DNA from: Eikenella corrodens
GTDB lineage: Bacteria > Pseudomonadota > Gammaproteobacteria > Burkholderiales > Neisseriaceae
DNA length: 64,000 bases
Direction: 5' to 3'
Assembly: GCF_003990355.1 (NCBI RefSeq)
Contig: NZ_CP034670.1
Coordinates: forward strand, 930,001-994,000
A program made the position numbers and the translations under genes. The notes below the pieces were generated by a model. It saw only the letters and a list, made by a program, of their open reading frames with translations. It was not told the DNA's origin and ran no database searches. Of the stretch, positions 49,601 to 57,171 are shown in pieces. Position 1 is the stretch's first letter, and each line of letters opens with the position of its first letter.

Positions 49601-52600
49601 GCCGACAGTGGTACGGACGACACCGTGAAACTGGGTGAAACCGTCAAATACGCCGGTGATGCCAATATCAAGACCACGGTTACCGACAACCAAATCGGCT
49701 TCAAGCTGGCCGACAGCATTAGTGTTGGCCCGGCCAGCGGCGGCAACTCGGTTACCGTCGACGGTACCGCCGGTACGGTTACCGGCCTGACCAACAAAAC
49801 TTGGAATCCTGCCAGCATCACCAGCGGACGTGCGGCCACGGAAGATCAGTTAAAAGCTGTAGCCAATCAGGTCAACAGTTCTGCAACCCACTATTACAGC
49901 GTGAACGACGGTGGCGGCGCACATGGTGACAATTTCAATAATGACGGCGCGACTGGTCTTAACGCATTGGCTGCCGGCGTGGGTGCAAGTGCGCAAGATA
50001 ATGATGCCGTCGCCATCGGTAGCGGAACGATCGCGCAAGGTAACGGCTCGATCGCCATCGGTGCGGCTGCCGAAGTTAGCGGCGCCACCGGAGCGGGCGG
50101 CATCGCCATCGGCGCGTCTGCCACCGCTAAGAACGGCGGCACGGCCGTCGGCTCCGGCGCGGATACCGGCAACGGCACGGCACTCATCCCCGGCCTGCCC
50201 AACCGCCTCAACAACAACCTGGCATTGGGCGATAGCGCGAGGGTTAAAAACGATACCAACTTCAACGTGGCATTGGGTTCGCTTTCCACTGCAGGCGATG
50301 CGGATTTGACCGCCGCCGCCTACAAACCGAACGCAACTTCCGTCATTGCCGGCGACATCAACGAAGCCGGGGCTAAATATGGTGAAGTTTCGCTGGGTGG
50401 GGACACTAGCGGCTTTATGGCTGGTAGCAAAATGTACCGTCGTTTGACCAATTTGGCTGCAGGTTCGGCCGATACCGATGCTGTGAACGTATCGCAGCTG
50501 AAAGCCGTGCAGGCTGCTTTGCAGGATCAGGCCCCGGTTGCATACACCAAAGTTGACGGCACCAAGGTATACAAACACACCGACGGCAACTTCTACGATG
50601 CGCCCAACGGTGCAGGCAACCAAGTTGCCGCAGCGGATGTGATTACCAGCCTGCAGAATGCGGCCGGCAGTACAACCGCACCGACCACCTTGGCCAACGT
50701 GAAGGACAATCTGGCCGATACCGCTGCAGCCGTTACCAACCCGACCGGTAACGACCGCACCACCTTGTCTGCCAACAAAGGTCACAACGCCGCCACCGTC
50801 AACGACGTATTGAACGCCGGCTTCACCGTACAAGGCAACGGGGTTGACAAAGACTTCGTCACCCACGGCGATACCGTTAATTTTGTTAACGGCCAAGGTA
50901 CCGTAGCCAACGTCAGCAGCACCGGCGGCGTAACGACGGTTAAGTTCGATACCCCGATGACGTATGTTGACGCGGCAGGTACTCCGGCCACTACGCCGAG
51001 CAACAAAGTAAACCTGGTGGGCACGGGCGGCCCGGTAACCTTGGGTAATGTTGCCCCCGGTACACTGAGTGCCACCAGCACCGATGCCGTCAACGGAAGC
51101 CAGTTGCACAAAACTGCCAATTCTACAGCCACCCACCTGGGCGGCGGATCGGCAGTTCAGGCAGACGGCAGCATCAGCGCGCCGACCTACACCCTGACCA
51201 ATGCCTCCGGCACACCGACGAACTACAGCAACGTAGGCGACGCATTGACCGCATTGAATGCGCGTACCAATGCGGCCAACGCAGGCTGGAAATTCCAAGT
51301 GAACAGCGCGGCCGAGCAGACCATTGAGCCGACCAACACCGTGAAGTTCCTCAACGGCAGGAACATCGAGCTGAGCAACAACGGCAAAGACATTACCGTT
51401 GCCACCAAAGCCGACCTGACTGCCGACAGCCTGACGATTAACGGCAACGGCCCGGTTATCAACGGCAACGGCATCAACACCAACGGCAAAAACATCGATA
51501 TGCAGGGTTCTGCGTCTACCGGCGGCAAGATCACCAACCTGACCAGCGGCGACATCGCGACAGGTGACAACAGTGCCGTAACCGGGGACAAGGTCAATAC
51601 CGCCATCAACAACCTGAAAGATGCCGGCTTCAAGATCGGGGCCGACAGTGGTACAGACGACACCGTGAAACTGGGCGAGACCGTCAAATACGCCGGCGAT
51701 GCCAATATCAAGACCACGGTTACCGACAACCAAATCGGCTTCAAGCTGGCCGACAGCATTACCGTTGGCCCGGCCAGCGGCGGCAACCCGGTTACCGTCG
51801 ACGGTACTGCCGGTACGGTTACCGGCCTGACCAATAAAACTTGGAATCCTGCCGGCATTACCAGCGGACGTGCAGCTACCGAAGATCAGCTGAAAGCTGC
51901 CGTAGCCACTACTTCGTTGACTGTAGGTGACGGCACCGGTGGCAATCCGGCCGGTAAAGTGATTGCCCCGATCCCTGCTGACGCCAACAAACTGGTTACT
52001 GCCGGTGATATTGCCAACGCCATCAACAACAGCGGCTTCAACATCACTGCCGGCGGCAACACCGTAGGTACACCCGCTGCCACTACTGCCAAACCAGGCA
52101 GCACCCTGACCCTAGCTGCAGGCAACGGATTGACGGTACAACAAAATGTTGACGGCAACGGTAACCAGACCTACACCTATGCTGTGGACGCCCAATCCGT
52201 AGTACAGAGCGCCCAAGCTCCGGTTGCATACACCAAAGCCGACGGCACCAAAGTGTACAAACACACCGACGGCAACTTCTACGATGCGCCCAACGGTGCA
52301 GGCAACCAAGTTGCCGCAGCGGATGTGATTACCAGCCTGCAGAATGCGGCCGGCAGTACAACCGCACCGACCACCTTGGCCAACGTGAAGGACAATCTGG
52401 CCGATACCGCTGCAGCCGTTACCAACCCGACCGGTAACGACCGCACCACCTTGTCTGCCAACAAAGGTCACAACGCCGCCACCGTCAACGACGTATTGAA
52501 CGCCGGCTTCACCGTACAAGGCAACGGGGTTGACAAAGACTTCGTCACCCACGGCGATACCGTTAATTTTGTTAACGGCCAAGGTACCGTAGCCAACGTC

Positions 52601-54385
52601 AGCAGCACCGGCGGCGTAACGACGGTTAAGTTCGATACCCCGATGACGTATGTTGACGCGGCAGGTACTCCGGCCACTACGCCGAGCAACAAAGTAAACC
52701 TGGTAGGCACAGGCGGCCCGGTAACCTTGGGTAACGTCGCTGCAGGTGCGGTTAACGCGACCAGCACCGATGCCGTGAACGGCGGGCAGTTGCACAATTC
52801 GCTTGACAGCATGAAGAACATTCTGGGCGGCAACGCCACCAATGTTTCAGGTAGCCTCAGCATGAGCAATATCGGCGGCACGGGCAAAGGCACGATTCAC
52901 GACGCCATTGCCGAAGTGAACAACAAAGCCGCCACTGCTAATGCAGGCTGGAAGTTCCAAGTGAACAACGGAGCGGCGGAAACCATCAGGCCGAACGACA
53001 CGGTAGGGTTCAAAGACGGTACCAACATTGCCATTACCAACAACGGCAAAGACATTACCATCGCCACCAAACCCGACTTGGCTGCCGACAGCCTGACGAT
53101 TAACGGCAATGGTCCGGTCATCAACGGTAACGGTATCAGCACCAACGGCAAAAACATCGATATGGGTAATAGTGGCAAGATTACCAATCTAGCCGATGGC
53201 AGCATTGCCGCAGGCAGCAAAGACGCCATAACCGGTGGCCAGCTGCATACCGCCCTTAACAACATCAGTAACGCGGCCACTAACCTTATTGGTACAACTC
53301 AACCGGATATCGTTACCTATGACGTTTCCGGCAATAAGGCGGACAACACGAATAATGTGAAACAAGCCATCGACAAGATGAACAACGGCGGTATCAAGTT
53401 CTTCCACGTGAATGACGGTACCGGTACCCAAACCACAGCCGGTACGCAGCCTGCTACCGAAGATTCGTCCGCCTCCGGCAGTTACGGTGCCGCTATCGGC
53501 TACCAGGCCAAAGCCAGTGGTGAAAGCGGCGTAGCCATCGGTAAAGGCGCACAGGCAACGGCGAAAAACACCATCTCCATCGGTACAGGTAATATTGTTT
53601 CGGGAGAAGGTTCAGGTGCAATCGGTGACCCGACCATTATTACAGGATCAGGTACATATACTGTCGGTAACAATAATGGTACTGTCAGCGCCAATGCCGC
53701 AGGCGCATTCGGTAACGACAATACTCTGACCGGGCATAACAGCCGCATTATCGGTAATCACAATATTGTGACTACTGAAAATACCTTCGTTGTCGGTAAT
53801 AATGTCAGCCGTGCCACAGCTAACTCCGTTGTGCTGGGCAGCAATTCCAGCGCCGAACGCGTACACACCACGGCCACCACGCCGGGCGGCAACTACACAT
53901 TCGGCGGCCTGAACGATGCCAACGTGGCCGGCGTGAACAACGTTGTCGGCGTGGTCAGCGTCGGACAAGGGGCTGCGGGCAGCGATGCTTCCGTGGAAAC
54001 CCGCCAGATCCAAAACGTCGCCGCCGGTGTCGTATCCGCAACCAGTACCGATGCTATTAACGGCAGCCAGCTGTACTACACCAACCAGGCCATGTTGGCC
54101 GGCGTGAACGGCGGCCTGGCCAACTTGGATGCGCGTATCGGCCAAGTGGAAGGCGTGGCCAACGCCGGTGTGGCTCAAGCCATAGCCACGGCTGGTCTGC
54201 CGCAGGCATATCTGCCGGGTAAAAACATGGTGGCGGTCAGCGGCGGCTATTATCAAGGCCAGTCCGGCTATGCCATCGGCTTCTCCACGATTTCCGACAG
54301 CGGAAACTGGATCATCAAAGCCACCGGCAGCGGCAATTCGCGCAGCAAATTCGGCGGATCCATCGGTGCCGGATACCAGTGGTAA
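46613..54385 (+). CDS. Giant YadA-type trimeric autotransporter adhesin
   Basis: The 2590-aa surface protein has a type Vc layout. The extended signal region (MNKIYRVVWNEHTNTWTVV) and hydrophobic signal end near ANA (residue 70). A first YadA-like head has NSIAIGSG and QALAIGS repeats (about 176-286). Neck and stalk units repeat the STDAINGSQL motif. A second head (about 1120-1235) and a third (about 2290-2410) follow YYSVNDGGG and KFFHVNDGT motifs. The last 90 residues form the beta-barrel anchor ending in Trp (GGSIGAGYQW). It should bind host matrix or other bacteria and autoagglutinate; the ligand is unknown. Confidence 0.95.
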   Translation: MNKIYRVVWNEHTNTWTVVQENAKAKGKSGSSRWYALGSAMLSGLGFKSPRFAYTAMASAMMMAAGYANAGPGIFINDGDDTGCIVTSDESSRRNALFFLTNNNLEWAAGQASGGSMPSANAFRNKCTPGDAASQTNRALFYGDAGGVGSKHLSLGGRLDVNSGIIGLGDRAAGNNSIRIGSGLTLDAANSKTNSIAIGSGVVANANQALAIGSIAKATAEQTVALGNNAHAAGMDALAIGRSAHAQAQDSIAFGRSSQAAAKGVAIGSDASAAVANSVALGSGTTAVAAADQSGTKNVNGLNYTYAGNSANSSVTVGNRQIKQVGAGEVSAASTDAINGSQLYATQNVIGNIGKGVATNLGGGAVLKPDGTFTAPTYNLTDANGNAVAKNNVGDALNVLNSRLNTVGGGFQVAATTGTTQNVKPGNTLKFIDGTNTTTEVSTDGAGVTTVKINATGGGAAVPLTSNAATGQVNAPAAADANKAVTAGSVATAINTAVGKSGFNVEGGSVAGGTATGAATSRVNNNDTVKLQAGKNIALAQNGKEFAFGTVEDMEVTSIKAGTAGTNAKLDRDGLTITSSGNPVKLTNNGLNNGGHTIVGVAAGAVNATSTEAVNGSQLHKTANSTATHLGGGSAIQSDGSISAPTYSLTDSTGATVTKNNVGDALNVLNSRMNAVGTPVALNSNPSTGRVAAPTAADANKAATAGSVATAVNNAVSALESKGLQIDADSGTADTVALGETVKYAGDANIKTKVTDNQIGFSLADDLNVTSITTGDSKLDTNGLTITGGPSVTKTGINAGGKTITNVAAGTISATSTDAATGGQVYGALNNVKNVLGSNVSIDGSGNLSGNNIGGTGKTTFSDAIAAAYDKANSAAAGWKFQVNSAAEQTIEPTNTVKFLNGRNIELSNNGKDITVATKADLTADSLTINGNGPVINGSGISTNGKNINMGNSGKITNLTSGNVVAGDDSAVTGGAVNTAINTAVTDLKDAGFKIGADSGTDDTVKLGETVKYAGDANIKTTVTDNQIGFKLADSISVGPASGGNSVTVDGTAGTVTGLTNKTWNPASITSGRAATEDQLKAVANQVNSSATHYYSVNDGGGAHGDNFNNDGATGLNALAAGVGASAQDNDAVAIGSGTIAQGNGSIAIGAAAEVSGATGAGGIAIGASATAKNGGTAVGSGADTGNGTALIPGLPNRLNNNLALGDSARVKNDTNFNVALGSLSTAGDADLTAAAYKPNATSVIAGDINEAGAKYGEVSLGGDTSGFMAGSKMYRRLTNLAAGSADTDAVNVSQLKAVQAALQDQAPVAYTKVDGTKVYKHTDGNFYDAPNGAGNQVAAADVITSLQNAAGSTTAPTTLANVKDNLADTAAAVTNPTGNDRTTLSANKGHNAATVNDVLNAGFTVQGNGVDKDFVTHGDTVNFVNGQGTVANVSSTGGVTTVKFDTPMTYVDAAGTPATTPSNKVNLVGTGGPVTLGNVAPGTLSATSTDAVNGSQLHKTANSTATHLGGGSAVQADGSISAPTYTLTNASGTPTNYSNVGDALTALNARTNAANAGWKFQVNSAAEQTIEPTNTVKFLNGRNIELSNNGKDITVATKADLTADSLTINGNGPVINGNGINTNGKNIDMQGSASTGGKITNLTSGDIATGDNSAVTGDKVNTAINNLKDAGFKIGADSGTDDTVKLGETVKYAGDANIKTTVTDNQIGFKLADSITVGPASGGNPVTVDGTAGTVTGLTNKTWNPAGITSGRAATEDQLKAAVATTSLTVGDGTGGNPAGKVIAPIPADANKLVTAGDIANAINNSGFNITAGGNTVGTPAATTAKPGSTLTLAAGNGLTVQQNVDGNGNQTYTYAVDAQSVVQSAQAPVAYTKADGTKVYKHTDGNFYDAPNGAGNQVAAADVITSLQNAAGSTTAPTTLANVKDNLADTAAAVTNPTGNDRTTLSANKGHNAATVNDVLNAGFTVQGNGVDKDFVTHGDTVNFVNGQGTVANVSSTGGVTTVKFDTPMTYVDAAGTPATTPSNKVNLVGTGGPVTLGNVAAGAVNATSTDAVNGGQLHNSLDSMKNILGGNATNVSGSLSMSNIGGTGKGTIHDAIAEVNNKAATANAGWKFQVNNGAAETIRPNDTVGFKDGTNIAITNNGKDITIATKPDLAADSLTINGNGPVINGNGISTNGKNIDMGNSGKITNLADGSIAAGSKDAITGGQLHTALNNISNAATNLIGTTQPDIVTYDVSGNKADNTNNVKQAIDKMNNGGIKFFHVNDGTGTQTTAGTQPATEDSSASGSYGAAIGYQAKASGESGVAIGKGAQATAKNTISIGTGNIVSGEGSGAIGDPTIITGSGTYTVGNNNGTVSANAAGAFGNDNTLTGHNSRIIGNHNIVTTENTFVVGNNVSRATANSVVLGSNSSAERVHTTATTPGGNYTFGGLNDANVAGVNNVVGVVSVGQGAAGSDASVETRQIQNVAAGVVSATSTDAINGSQLYYTNQAMLAGVNGGLANLDARIGQVEGVANAGVAQAIATAGLPQAYLPGKNMVAVSGGYYQGQSGYAIGFSTISDSGNWIIKATGSGNSRSKFGGSIGAGYQW
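49240..52950 (+). repeat. Long in-frame internal duplications in the adhesin stalk
   Basis: The segment at 50570-51018 is identical to 52256-52704 (about 449 bp; offset 1686 bp = 562 codons). Blocks starting with GCAGGCTGGAAATTCCAAGT at about 49241 and 51281 are near-identical over several hundred bp, and a shorter, more diverged copy begins near 52942. The arrangement is A-B-A'-B'-A'', so recombination could delete or add about 562 residues. Confidence 0.85.
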
Positions 54386-54394
54386 TGTGATAGG

Positions 54395-54433
54395 GGCTAC
54401 CTGAAAAAATGCATGGCGGTTTCAGGTAGCCTG
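54395..54433 (+). terminator. DUS-pair hairpin after the adhesin
   Basis: GGGCTACCTGAAAAA and TTTCAGGTAGCCTG form a stem 12 nt after the adhesin stop and 45 nt before the partner gene, so read-through may be partial. Confidence 0.6.
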
Positions 54434-54477
54434 AACGGATTTCTGTGAAACAAGATATAAAGATAAAAGGAAAAATG

Positions 54478-55323
54478 ATGAAATTTACTCAATTGGCGGG
54501 TCGTATGTCGGCATTGGCCGCGGCAGTACTTGTTTTGTCGGCCTGTTCCTCCCTGTCGAAGGTCAAATCCGACGGCACAACCGACGAACCCGTGTGGCCC
54601 CGTTGGGACAAAGTTACCTTCCACAAAACCCGTGGCACTTTCCCTGATGCCGGCAGCCTGGTGCAAGTCAAACCCGGTCTGACCAAAGACGAACTTTATT
54701 ATCTGCTCGGCCGCCCGCACTACGGCGAAATGTGGCGTCCGCGCGAATGGAACTATCTGTTCCATTTCCACACCCCAGGGCAGGGTACCAATGGCGTAAC
54801 CACCTGTCAGTTCAAAGTACTGTTCGATAGAAATATGTTCAGTAATGAAACCTACTGGCATGCTGTTGATCCGGAAAATGCCACTTGCCCGCCGCAGCTG
54901 CAAGAGCCTGCTACACCTGTTCAGCAGCAACAATATCACCGCTACACGCTGAGTGCCGACGTACTATTTGCATTTGATCGCAGCAGCGAGCAGGATTTGC
55001 AGCCGCGCGGCCGCGAAGAGTTGAGTGAATTGGTTGATAAATTGAGAAACTTTGATCAGCTCAACAGTATTACTGTAATCGGCCACACCGACTACCTCGG
55101 CTCAGATGCCTACAACCAAAGACTGTCTCAGCAGCGTGCTGAAACCGTACGCCGTTATTTGACAGCCCAAGGCTTGCCGGCTGACAAAATCCGCGCAGTT
55201 GGCATGGGTGAATCCCAGCCGGTTAAACAGTGCGACAACCACGGTGGCCGCAGTCAGCTGATTGCCTGCCTGCAGCCCAACCGTCGCGTGGAAATCCAGG
55301 TAGACGGCTACGGTAGCCGCTAA
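54478..55323 (+). CDS. BamE (SmpA/OmlA)-OmpA domain lipoprotein, TpgA-like autotransporter partner
   Basis: The product is about 281 aa with lipobox LSAC (Cys23). A SmpA/BamE-like domain (VQVKPGLTKDELYYLLGRPH, about residues 60-80) precedes an OmpA-like peptidoglycan-binding domain (VLFAFDRSSEQDLQPRG; ITVIGHTDYLGSDAYNQRLS; RVEIQVDG). This domain order, directly downstream of a trimeric autotransporter, is that of Acinetobacter TpgA, which stabilises the adhesin Ata at the cell wall. The start at 54478 follows AAAAGGAAAA. Confidence 0.88.
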   Translation: MKFTQLAGRMSALAAAVLVLSACSSLSKVKSDGTTDEPVWPRWDKVTFHKTRGTFPDAGSLVQVKPGLTKDELYYLLGRPHYGEMWRPREWNYLFHFHTPGQGTNGVTTCQFKVLFDRNMFSNETYWHAVDPENATCPPQLQEPATPVQQQQYHRYTLSADVLFAFDRSSEQDLQPRGREELSELVDKLRNFDQLNSITVIGHTDYLGSDAYNQRLSQQRAETVRRYLTAQGLPADKIRAVGMGESQPVKQCDNHGGRSQLIACLQPNRRVEIQVDGYGSR

Positions 55324-55364
55324 GCCTGCCAGCCGGTAGCTTTGTCAGTATACCGTTTGACAAT

Positions 55365-55400
55365 AAATAAACCTTTCTGTTTCGGCAGAAAGGTTTATTT
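55365..55400 (+). terminator. Strong intrinsic terminator of the TpgA-like gene
   Basis: AAATAAACCTTTCTG and CAGAAAGGTTTATTT form a perfect 15-bp stem with loop TTTCGG, about 40 nt after the stop. Confidence 0.88.
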
Positions 55401-55575
55401 ACGGCGGGATGGGAAGCTGGCATAATACTTGCTTGAAAACAGATAGATTATATTTCTGTTTTGCCTCCTGCCGGGATTTGGCCGGTAGATTTTCGGTTAT
55501 GTGAGGTTGCCGCCAGGCAAGGGAGTTCAGCTGCCGGGGCAATCAATTTTTTGTTTACTTGATGAGGGATAAATA

Positions 55576-55983
55576 ATGGCTTTCGTATATTGGACTTCAG
55601 ATTTGGATACCGGATTTGAGGATATCGATGAACAGCACCGTCAATTGGTTGATTACACTAACAAATTGTATGATGCTAAAGAAGCTAACGATAAGGAAGG
55701 TATCGAACGGGAATTCCAACATCTGATCGACTACACCGTAGAACATTTCAGCTATGAAGAAATGATGCTGGAAGAGGCGCAATACCGTTTGGTGGAGCAA
55801 CACCGGAAAGTGCATCAAAACTTCGTAAACCGTTTGAACACCCTGCAAGCCCGCTATCACAACGGTGATGAGGAGGCCTTGGAAGAAGTGGTTGGTTTGT
55901 GCGAAGGCTGGTTGTTCCGTCATATCCGCATCAACGACCACGGCTACATCGACAGCGTGAAAGCATCCGGTATCCGCTCTTAA
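55576..55983 (+). CDS. Bacteriohemerythrin
   Basis: The 135-aa single-domain four-helix protein carries all diiron ligands: His21 (DEQHRQ), His57 and Glu61 (EHFSYEE), His76 and His80 (EQHRKVH), His116 and Asp121 (RHIRINDHGY). It reversibly binds O2 and may deliver or scavenge oxygen, or handle NO or iron in microaerobic growth. It is monocistronic; GATGAGGGATAAATA is the ribosome region. The gene is between the adhesin unit and the IS element. Confidence 0.95.
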   Translation: MAFVYWTSDLDTGFEDIDEQHRQLVDYTNKLYDAKEANDKEGIEREFQHLIDYTVEHFSYEEMMLEEAQYRLVEQHRKVHQNFVNRLNTLQARYHNGDEEALEEVVGLCEGWLFRHIRINDHGYIDSVKASGIRS

Positions 55984-56001
55984 TCCGGGCAGATTCCCCA
56001 G

Positions 56002-56032
56002 CAGGCTACCTGAAATGGTTTCAGGTAGCCTT
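56002..56032 (+). terminator. DUS-pair terminator of the hemerythrin gene
   Basis: CAGGCTACCTGAAATGGTTTC and then AGGTAGCCTTT: a compact hairpin immediately next to the IS target site. Confidence 0.75.
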
Positions 56033-56041
56033 TATTAATAT

Positions 56042-56787
56042 GGGGCTTAGGAAGCAAAATCACAAAATATAGTGATAAGCTTCTGAAATGGATTTAAAAA
56101 ACAAGTACCAAAAGTGCAGTAAAATTACCGAGGCCAAATTCCGTCAGATCCTGCGGCTTTTCGCCTTAGATTTGACCGCTTCCGATACCGCCAAACTGAC
56201 CGGAATCAGTGTCAGAAGCGTCAACAGCCTGTACCTGAAATTGCGCCGGCGTTTGGCTGACGAATGCGGGAGGCAGGCACCTTTATACGGCATTGTAGAA
56301 TTGGACGAATCCTATTTTGGTGCCAAACGTATCAGGGGCAAACGCGGGCGCGGTGCGGGTGGGAAAACTATCGTTTTCGGCATTTTGAAACGTGGGGACA
56401 AGGTTTATACCGAGATTGTTCCCGATGCTTCCAAAGCGACGCTGCAAAAGGTCATTAGAGGTCGTGTCGGTATCGAGAGCGTCATCAATACCGACGGTTG
56501 GCGCGGTTATCAGGGATTGGTTGACATGGGTTTTGCCAAACATTTCAGGGTACATCATGGTGACAATGAGTTTGTCCGCGGTACGCGGCATATTAACGAT
56601 ATTGAATCTTTTTGGAGCTACGCCAAGCATCGCTTGGTGCAATTTAACGGGGTGCCGAAGCATACCTTTTACCTGCATTTAAAAGAAACCGAGTTCCGCT
56701 TCAACCACCGGCATGATGATCTGTATAAAGTGCTATTGAAAATGTTGCGGGAAAACCCTTTAAAATGAATTTTGCTTCCTAAGCCCC
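56042..56787 (+). mobile_element. Complete IS1595-family insertion sequence (746 bp)
   Basis: Perfect 19-bp terminal inverted repeats GGGGCTTAGGAAGCAAAAT mark both ends, and the 7-bp direct repeat TTAATAT flanks the element (56035-56041 and 56788-56794). One transposase gene fills it. The intact ends and target duplication indicate a recent or still mobile insertion. Size and transposase point to the IS1016-like group of IS1595. Confidence 0.9.
56088..56768 (+). CDS. IS1595-family transposase (IS1016-like)
   Basis: The 226-aa DDE enzyme starts with a helix-turn-helix segment (RLFALDLTASDTAKLTGISV). Catalytic acidic residues lie in ELDESYFGAKR, INTDGWRGYQGL and HINDIESFWSYAK. GKRGRGAGGKTIVFGILKRG is the family's strand-loop motif. 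The short length, without an N-terminal zinc ribbon, fits IS1016. The ORF is intact. Confidence 0.92.
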   Translation: MDLKNKYQKCSKITEAKFRQILRLFALDLTASDTAKLTGISVRSVNSLYLKLRRRLADECGRQAPLYGIVELDESYFGAKRIRGKRGRGAGGKTIVFGILKRGDKVYTEIVPDASKATLQKVIRGRVGIESVINTDGWRGYQGLVDMGFAKHFRVHHGDNEFVRGTRHINDIESFWSYAKHRLVQFNGVPKHTFYLHLKETEFRFNHRHDDLYKVLLKMLRENPLK

Positions 56788-56845
56788 TTAATATTTTTGC
56801 CATTCCGGCAGGGGTTCGCTATAAGGCAATCTATAGCTGATTAAA

Positions 56846-56946
56846 TATAGTGGATTAACAAAAATCAGGACAAGGCGGCGAGCCGCAGACAGTACACACG
56901 TTACGGCAAGGCGCCAACGCTGTACTGGTTTTGTTAATTCACTATA
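56846..56946. mobile_element. Correia element (CREE), 101 bp
   Basis: TATAGTGGATTAAC...GTTAATTCACTATA; the core is missing a few bases (GCAAGGCGCCAACG) compared with other copies. Confidence 0.88.
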
Positions 56947-57130
56947 AGAATGTTGCAGCGTTGGCTCGTCTTACCATGCTGGTTGTACCGCCTTCGGCTT
57001 GCCACCTTGCCTCGTTTCTTATTTTATAGTGGATTAAAATTGCAATGATACGGCGTTGCCAACGCCCTTATGTACTACCCGTACACGGCGGGCGTTGCCG
57101 CCTTGTTTCATTTTTATTTTAATCCACTAT
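56947..57130. repeat. Degenerate Correia-like elements upstream of comEC
   Basis: At 57025-57130 a second TATAGTGGATTAAAAT...TTTTAATCCACTAT pair of ends encloses an unusual core (GATACGGCGTTGCCAACGCC; GTACACGGCGGGCGTTGCCG). A further remnant lies at 56947-57024 (GCAGCGTTGGCTCG). The 57025 unit ends 42 nt before the comEC start. Confidence 0.6.
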
Positions 57131-57171
57131 TATCAACTATAATGAGAAAGAATAAACACAATGAGGTAGCT

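Noticed and set aside
47459..54256. Long minus-strand ORFs opposite the adhesin (up to 627 codons)
   Set aside because: They mirror the repeated adhesin codons; the plus strand has the full autotransporter layout. No independent starts with ribosome sites.
57070..57171. Longer comEC start at 57070
   Set aside because: The extra N-terminus lies inside a Correia-like element; ATG 57172 has a good ribosome site and the family N-terminus.
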